Assembly: GCA_031270525.1 (NCBI GenBank) | Contig: JAISXN010000206.1 | Coordinates: 1-10,987 of the forward strand | Direction of reading: 5' to 3' | Length of the DNA: 10,987 nt | Origin: Candidatus Symbiothrix sp. | Lineage (GTDB): Bacteria > Bacteroidota > Bacteroidia > Bacteroidales > Azobacteroidaceae | In this document: positions 6,058-10,987 of the stretch, piece by piece | Layout of the letters: every line of letters begins with the position of its first letter | Position numbering within the stretch: the first letter of the stretch is position 1 | Program-made: the position numbers and the translations under genes | Notes under the pieces: model-generated | The model's database searches: none | What the model was told of the DNA's origin: nothing | What the model saw: only the letters and a program-made list of their open reading frames with translations

Positions 6058-6963
6058 ATGTCGAAACAAACGAAATCTGCTCTGGGAAGAGGTTTGAACG
6101 CATTGATTACCATGGACGACCTGAACACAAACGGTTCTTCGTCCATCAATGAAGTGGAATTATCCAAAATAGAAGCCAACCCCGATCAACCGCGTTCCGT
6201 CTTTGACGAAGAAGCTTTGGAAGAACTGGCAACTTCCATCAAAGCCTTGGGATTGGTGCAACCGATTACCTTGCGCGAAATCAGACCCGACCGTTACCAG
6301 ATTATTTCGGGCGAACGGCGGTATCGGGCTTCCCTCATGGCCGGTCTTACTTCCGTTCCCGCGTACGTCAAAAAAGCAAGCGACGAGAATATTATGGAAA
6401 TGGCGCTTATCGAAAATATTCAGCGCGAAGACTTGAATCCCATCGAAATTGCACTGGCTTTTCAAACCTTAATCGACACGCACAACCTGACGCAGGAAAA
6501 ACTGAGCGAACGAATCGGGAAAAAACGAGGCACAATCGCTAATTTCTTACGGCTGCTGAAACTTCCTGCCGAAATCCAGATAGGTCTGAAAGACAAAAAG
6601 ATAGATATGGGACATGCCAAATCTTTGCTTTCGCTCGAAAATGCTTCCGACCAACTGATGATTTACGAGGAAATCAAAGAATACGGATATTCGGTTCGCC
6701 ACACGGAAGAAATTGTAAAAAGCATTAACAATCCGCAAGAGCAAGAAACGGACGAAGCGCCCTCTCCTACCCCAAGTTCACCCAGGAAAAAATCGTCCGG
6801 GAAATACGATTCATATAAAAAACAATTGTCGGATATTTTCGACGCCAGAGTTTCTGTCTCAAGCAACGAAAAAGGTACCGGAAAAATCAGTATTCCTTTC
6901 ACAAATGAAAATGAATTAACAAGAATTATGCAAGTATTTGATTCTATAAAAAATAATTCGTAA
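6058..6963 (+). CDS. parB: ParB/Spo0J centromere-binding CTPase
   Basis: A 301-residue chromosomal ParB. It loads at parS sites, slides as a CTP-dependent clamp and stimulates ParA. The N-terminal ALGRGLNALI (8-17) is the ParA-stimulating peptide. The nucleotide-binding domain has NPDQPR (41-46), GERRYRA (85-91) and ENIQRE followed by DLNPIE (119-130), all intact. The parS-recognising helix-turn-helix is at about 143-169 (LTQEKLSERIGKKRGTIANFL). A low-complexity linker (about 230-250, rich in P, S, E, K) leads to a C-terminal dimerisation domain (about 252-301). Translation starts 6 nt after parA. No full parS palindrome was seen in the window. A DUF5683 gene follows after 33 nt. Confidence 0.97.
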   Translation: MSKQTKSALGRGLNALITMDDLNTNGSSSINEVELSKIEANPDQPRSVFDEEALEELATSIKALGLVQPITLREIRPDRYQIISGERRYRASLMAGLTSVPAYVKKASDENIMEMALIENIQREDLNPIEIALAFQTLIDTHNLTQEKLSERIGKKRGTIANFLRLLKLPAEIQIGLKDKKIDMGHAKSLLSLENASDQLMIYEEIKEYGYSVRHTEEIVKSINNPQEQETDEAPSPTPSSPRKKSSGKYDSYKKQLSDIFDARVSVSSNEKGTGKISIPFTNENELTRIMQVFDSIKNNS

Positions 6964-6996
6964 TTTAGAGGTCCGAAATTGGTAATTTTATAGAAT

Positions 6997-7701
6997 TTGA
7001 AGATATATAACAGTCTGATAATAATAGGGTTCTGTCTTTTTTCCATGGGGATGAAAGCACAGGATATACAGTCTATTGAAATCGACAGCGCTCGAAATGC
7101 GGATGCATTCATAATTTTGTCGGATTCTTCCAAGGACGTTTCACACAACGCCCCCGGGGATACGATATACAATATCATTGTGGATACGATGGCCTTTAAA
7201 CCCAATCCGACGCGAGCTGTCATATATTCAGCCATTTTCCCCGGTTTAGGACAGATTTACAACCGGAAATACTGGAAATTACCCTTGGTATACGGAAGTT
7301 TTATCGGATGCTATTATGCCATTAATTGGAATAATAGTCAATATACCGGATATAAAAAGGCTTTTATTGAGTTTAATGATAATGACGAGGCTACAACATC
7401 CTGGAAAGATTATGTTCCCTTTTCTTATCCAAAAAATATTAACGAATGGACTGCCGACCAAAAAAGCAAGTTCAGTTCGAGGTTGCAATCCAGTAAGGAT
7501 TATTACCGGTATTACCGGGATATGAGCTGGATTATTACAATCGGAGTGTATGCAATCTGGATTATTGATGCATACGTGGACGCTCAACTATTTGATTTTG
7601 ATGTAAGTCCTGATTTGAGCATGAGGGTGTCGCCTGTTTTTTTCGACAAAACGCCCGTCAATTCCCGCTCTTTCGGACTACAATTAGGTTTCACCTTTTA
7701 A
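6997..7701 (+). CDS. DUF5683 membrane protein, TTG start
   Basis: A 234-residue protein of the Bacteroidota family DUF5683; the molecular function is unknown. Residues 1-21 form a signal peptide (KIYNSLIIIGFCLFSMGMKAQ). Residues 72-110 hold the family core, AVIYSAIFPGLGQIYNRKYW followed by a hydrophobic stretch. Another membrane segment is at about 174-193 (SWIITIGVYAIWIIDAYVDA). The start is TTG at 6997: an in-frame TAG lies at 6991-6993, just two codons upstream, and the next in-frame ATG (codon 17) would destroy the signal peptide. A mis-sequenced ATG cannot be excluded. It lies between parB and the lytic transglycosylase gene, an arrangement I recall from other Bacteroidota genomes, so a role in the envelope coordinated with segregation or division is plausible but inferred. 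Confidence 0.88.
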   Translation: MKIYNSLIIIGFCLFSMGMKAQDIQSIEIDSARNADAFIILSDSSKDVSHNAPGDTIYNIIVDTMAFKPNPTRAVIYSAIFPGLGQIYNRKYWKLPLVYGSFIGCYYAINWNNSQYTGYKKAFIEFNDNDEATTSWKDYVPFSYPKNINEWTADQKSKFSSRLQSSKDYYRYYRDMSWIITIGVYAIWIIDAYVDAQLFDFDVSPDLSMRVSPVFFDKTPVNSRSFGLQLGFTF

Positions 7702-7715
7702 AAATTTAGAAAAAC

Positions 7716-8987
7716 ATGAAAAAAACAATTGTGTTATTAGGACTTATTTTCATTTATACTTCTGCGCAGGCACAAGACACAACCGGACAAGGATTGGAAA
7801 CGGCAGACACAACTTTTTCCATTCCCGAAGATTGGGACGCCAATTTAGACAAATTAGTAAACTCCTGGTATGTAAAACATTATACTACTAAAATCAACCA
7901 TGAAGGCTATCAGGATAATACGCCGGCCGACGACACTACCTATATCGAACGGCTGTCGAAACTTCCGAACATCATCGAACTTCCTTATAACAATACAGTC
8001 CGGCAATGCATTGAACTATATGTAAACCGTCGCCGGGATCTCGTAGAATACATGTTGGGCATTGAATCTTTCTATTTTCCAATGATAGAAGAAACTTTGG
8101 ACAAATACGATTTACCTTTGGAACTGAAATACATGACCATTGTGGAATCGGCTTTGAATCCTACCGCTCTTTCCCGGAAAGGCGCTTCGGGACTTTGGCA
8201 GTTTATATTAAGTACCGGCAAATTTTACGGATTGGAAATTAACAGTTTAATTGATGAAAGGCGGGACCCGGTAAAATCTACCGATGCCGCCTGCCGTCAT
8301 TTAAAGGACCTGTTTGATATTTACGGAGATTGGAATTTAGTGATTGCAGCCTACAACTGCGGCGCAGGAAACGTGAACAAAGCCATCCGGCGGGCGAACG
8401 GAAAAACGGATTTCTGGAAGATTTATCAGTTTCTTCCGAAAGAAACCCGGACCTACGTTCCGCTTTTTATCGCAGCCAATTACACAATGAATTATTATGC
8501 TTATCACCAGCTTTATCCGGCGCAAACAAAAGCTCCTGCCGCTGTTGATACCGTAATGATTACTCAGCCGATGCACTTCGACCAGATTTCCAACATTCTG
8601 AATATCGACAAGGAAGAGCTCAAGGCCTTGAATCCGCAATACAAAAAGGACATTATCCCCGGAAACCGGAAACCTTATGCTTTGGTATTGCCTGCAAGCC
8701 ATGCCTACGCGTTCGCGGAAAAAGAAAACGACATCGCAAATTACAATATAGAAAATTTATTCACAAACCGATCGATTGTGGATGATGCCTCTAAACAAAC
8801 TATGCGAGGCAAAACTCAGGCTAAAAGCATAAACCGGACTTCTCAATATAAGGTTAAAGCCGGAGAATCTTACTATACCATCGCCAGAAGATTCCCGGGT
8901 TACGACACAACCGATTTGATGCGGTTAAACAACACAAGAAGTTCGGCTTTGAAAAAAGGGCAGTACATTAAAGTACCTAAGATATAA
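7716..8987 (+). CDS. mltD: MltD-like lytic murein transglycosylase with LysM
   Basis: A 423-residue periplasmic enzyme predicted to cleave the MurNAc-GlcNAc bond of peptidoglycan, forming 1,6-anhydro-MurNAc ends. The signal peptide is residues 1-20 (MKKTIVLLGLIFIYTSAQAQ). It lacks a lipobox cysteine, so it is probably soluble in the periplasm rather than lipid-anchored like E. coli MltD. The GH23/SLT domain spans about 125-255, with catalytic E144 in VESALNP, KGASGLWQF (155-163) and AAYNCGAGNV (211-220). A degenerate LysM-like stretch lies at about 283-325 (FDQISNILNIDKEELKALNP). A clear C-terminal LysM at about 378-422 (YKVKAGESYYTIARRF ... LKKGQYIKVP) would bind peptidoglycan. The gene follows DUF5683 by 14 nt and precedes relA by 2 nt, so co-transcription is very likely. 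Confidence 0.94.
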   Translation: MKKTIVLLGLIFIYTSAQAQDTTGQGLETADTTFSIPEDWDANLDKLVNSWYVKHYTTKINHEGYQDNTPADDTTYIERLSKLPNIIELPYNNTVRQCIELYVNRRRDLVEYMLGIESFYFPMIEETLDKYDLPLELKYMTIVESALNPTALSRKGASGLWQFILSTGKFYGLEINSLIDERRDPVKSTDAACRHLKDLFDIYGDWNLVIAAYNCGAGNVNKAIRRANGKTDFWKIYQFLPKETRTYVPLFIAANYTMNYYAYHQLYPAQTKAPAAVDTVMITQPMHFDQISNILNIDKEELKALNPQYKKDIIPGNRKPYALVLPASHAYAFAEKENDIANYNIENLFTNRSIVDDASKQTMRGKTQAKSINRTSQYKVKAGESYYTIARRFPGYDTTDLMRLNNTRSSALKKGQYIKVPKI

Positions 8988-8989
8988 AA

Positions 8990-10987
8990 ATGGACGAAAT
9001 CACTGACATAATAGACGAAGAAAAGATGGTTCAGGAGGCTTTTGAGTTGCTGCTCGAAAGTTATTCCCAATCAAACCACAGGCAAAAATTTGAAATCATC
9101 AATAAGGCTTTCCTGTTTGCCAATCAGGCGCATAAAGGCGTTAAAAGGCGTTCGGGAGAACCCTACATCATGCATCCTTTGGCTGTAGCCTTGATTGTCA
9201 GTGAAGAAATGGGACTCGGTTCGACCTCCATTTGTTCGGCTCTGTTGCACGACGTCGTTGAAGATACCGATTATACGGTTGAAGATATCCGCAATCTTTT
9301 CGGAGATAAAATCGCGCAAATCGTTGAAGGACTGACAAAAATCTCCGGAGGTATTTTTGCCGAAGCGGCTTCCGCCCAAGCCGAAAACATGCGGAAATTA
9401 TTGCTCACCATGTCAAACGATATCCGGGTAATTCTGATAAAAATAGCCGACCGCCTGCATAACATGCGAACATTGGGCGCTCTTCTCCCTGCTAAACAAT
9501 ACAAAATCACCGGCGAAACGATGTATCTTTATGCGCCAATGGCGCACCGGCTCGGACTTTTTGCCATAAAAACCGAATTGGAGGACTTGAGCTTCCGGTA
9601 CGAGCACCCCGATGAATACCGGCAAATCAACCTGAAATTAGAGGCGACGGCAAAAAACCGTGAAAAGATTTATGAACACTTTGCAGCTCCGCTTTACCCG
9701 AAATTAGATGAGTTGAATATTCAATATAAAATGCAGAAAAGAGTCAAATCCATTTATTCCATCTGGAACAAAATGAATACAAAAAAAGTGGATTTTGATG
9801 ATATCTACGACATTTTTGCCGTCCGGATTGTTTTCGAACCCAAGCCGAATATCGACGTAAAGAAGCAATGCTGGGATATTTATTCGGCGATAACCGACCT
9901 CTATAAATTGCGTCCCGACCGCATCCGCGACTGGGTAAGCCGCCCGAAGGCCAATGGTTATCAAGCGCTTCACCTCACCGTCATGGGTCCCGACGGGCAA
10001 TGGATTGAGATACAGATCCGAAGCGCCAGAATGGACGAAATTGCAGAAAAAGGATTTGCCGCCCATTGGAAGTACAAGGAACACGGCGATTCGGATAAAG
10101 TCGAAGAAGAAACCGAATTAGACCGCTGGCTCGAACGGATACAAGACGTTCTCGAAGCGCCCAGTCCCAACGCCATGGATTTCCTCGACACGATTAAAAT
10201 GAATCTTTACGCCTCCGAAATATTCGTTTTTACGCCCAAAGGAGAAATCAAAACTTTGCCGCAAGGCGCTACCGCACTGGACTTTGCATACGAAATTCAC
10301 ACCAATGTCGGCGACCGGTGTATCGGCGCCAAAGTAAATCACCAATTAGTTCCTTTAAGCCATAAGCTGAACTCGGGAGACCAAATCGAAATCCTGACTT
10401 CCCGTTCACAATCTCCACAACAAGAATGGCTTAATTTTGTGACAACCGCCAAAGCCAAAACCAAAATCGAATCTTCCTTGAAAAAACGGAAAAAAGTGAA
10501 AGTGAAAGATGGCGAACAAATACTTGAGGAAACTTTCAAGAAAATCGGAATAGACTGTTCTATTCAAATGCTGGACAAAATGCTTTCCTATTACGGTTAC
10601 CCCAAGAAAGAAGATTTATATTTTGCCGTTGCCGAAAAACAAGTGGAATTATCACCCGAAAATCTTAAAAAGGTACTCAAAGAGAAGTCAAGCAATTACT
10701 TCATGAAATTTGTGAAACATGCCTTTAATGTCGGTTCAAGTTCCAAGGAAAATGCGGAAAATAAAAACACAGAAATTTCCACAACAGAAACCGGCAAAAT
10801 CGACCGTAAAAAAACGTATATCCTCGAAGAAGAAGGATTCCAGAAAAATTACATTGCAGCTACCTGTTGCAATCCGATTCCCGGCGACGATGTATTGGGC
10901 TTTATCCGCGAAGACGAACGTTTGGAAATTCACAAACGCGCTTGTCCGGTGGCGCTTACGCTGAAAACACGTTTCGGAGACCGGATT
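8990..10987 (+). CDS. relA: Bifunctional RelA/SpoT (p)ppGpp synthetase/hydrolase (3' end missing)
   Basis: A long Rel enzyme making and degrading the alarmone (p)ppGpp. 666 codons are present and the frame is open to the right edge. The hydrolase HD domain is intact: H48, H62, HD at 87-88, and D154 and N158 in ADRLHNMRT. The synthetase domain has RVKSIYSIWNKM (251-262), FDDIYDIFAVRI (269-280) and RPKANGYQALHLTV (318-331), with QALHL where many relatives have QSLHT. The TGS domain is about 411-470 (FVFTPKGEIKTLP onward). The zinc-finger/RIS region contains CC (626-627) in CCNPIPGDD, then H648 and C652. The C-terminal ACT domain lies beyond the window. Both active sites look functional, so a bifunctional Rel is expected. 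The ATG comes 2 nt after the mltD stop, which suggests translational coupling. Confidence 0.96.
   Translation, partial: MDEITDIIDEEKMVQEAFELLLESYSQSNHRQKFEIINKAFLFANQAHKGVKRRSGEPYIMHPLAVALIVSEEMGLGSTSICSALLHDVVEDTDYTVEDIRNLFGDKIAQIVEGLTKISGGIFAEAASAQAENMRKLLLTMSNDIRVILIKIADRLHNMRTLGALLPAKQYKITGETMYLYAPMAHRLGLFAIKTELEDLSFRYEHPDEYRQINLKLEATAKNREKIYEHFAAPLYPKLDELNIQYKMQKRVKSIYSIWNKMNTKKVDFDDIYDIFAVRIVFEPKPNIDVKKQCWDIYSAITDLYKLRPDRIRDWVSRPKANGYQALHLTVMGPDGQWIEIQIRSARMDEIAEKGFAAHWKYKEHGDSDKVEEETELDRWLERIQDVLEAPSPNAMDFLDTIKMNLYASEIFVFTPKGEIKTLPQGATALDFAYEIHTNVGDRCIGAKVNHQLVPLSHKLNSGDQIEILTSRSQSPQQEWLNFVTTAKAKTKIESSLKKRKKVKVKDGEQILEETFKKIGIDCSIQMLDKMLSYYGYPKKEDLYFAVAEKQVELSPENLKKVLKEKSSNYFMKFVKHAFNVGSSSKENAENKNTEISTTETGKIDRKKTYILEEEGFQKNYIAATCCNPIPGDDVLGFIREDERLEIHKRACPVALTLKTRFGDRI

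Noticed and set aside
6663..7235. 190-codon minus-strand open frame across the parB / DUF5683 junction
   Set aside because: It overlaps two well-supported plus-strand genes, has no recognisable domain and its composition fits an antisense shadow.

Overview
The window looks like chromosome of a member of the Bacteroidota, most likely order Bacteroidales. The evidence is a SusC/RagA-type TonB-linked receptor with its diagnostic LDEVVVTALGIKR stretch, the Bacteroidota-restricted families DUF5686 and DUF5683, promoter elements of the TAnnTTTG type, and almost no Shine-Dalgarno sequences. Base composition is AT-rich, and extremely so in the intergenic regions. No tRNA, rRNA, CRISPR array or insertion sequence was recognised.

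Left part (1-3733): a SusC-like outer-membrane receptor runs off the left edge on the minus strand. It sits behind a roughly 210-nt leader that can fold into two stem-loops. Upstream of it, on the same strand, is a Crp/Fnr-family regulator. Divergent from that is a large DUF5686 outer-membrane protein, which ends tail-to-tail, 3 bp from the next gene.

Middle (3737-5286): a minus-strand AAA ATPase with a DUF4143/nuclease-fold C-terminus. Its promoter is embedded in a very AT-rich array of about eight dyad-symmetric elements repeating every ~22 bp (4940-5113). Between that array and the next operon are two or three DnaA-box-like 9-mers. This 359-bp divergent region is the most interesting part of the window.

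Right part (5287-10987): a tight plus-strand cluster of parA, parB, a DUF5683 membrane protein that starts with TTG, a MltD-like lytic transglycosylase with LysM, and a bifunctional RelA/SpoT (p)ppGpp enzyme cut by the right edge. Gaps are 6, 33, 14 and 2 nt, so one operon is likely. It joins chromosome segregation, envelope and peptidoglycan remodelling, and the stringent response.

The best candidate for something undescribed is the 22-bp-phased dyad array. It overlaps the ATPase promoter and leader and abuts possible DnaA boxes next to parAB. It could be a multi-site operator, an origin-associated AT-rich element, or both. The sequence alone does not decide.
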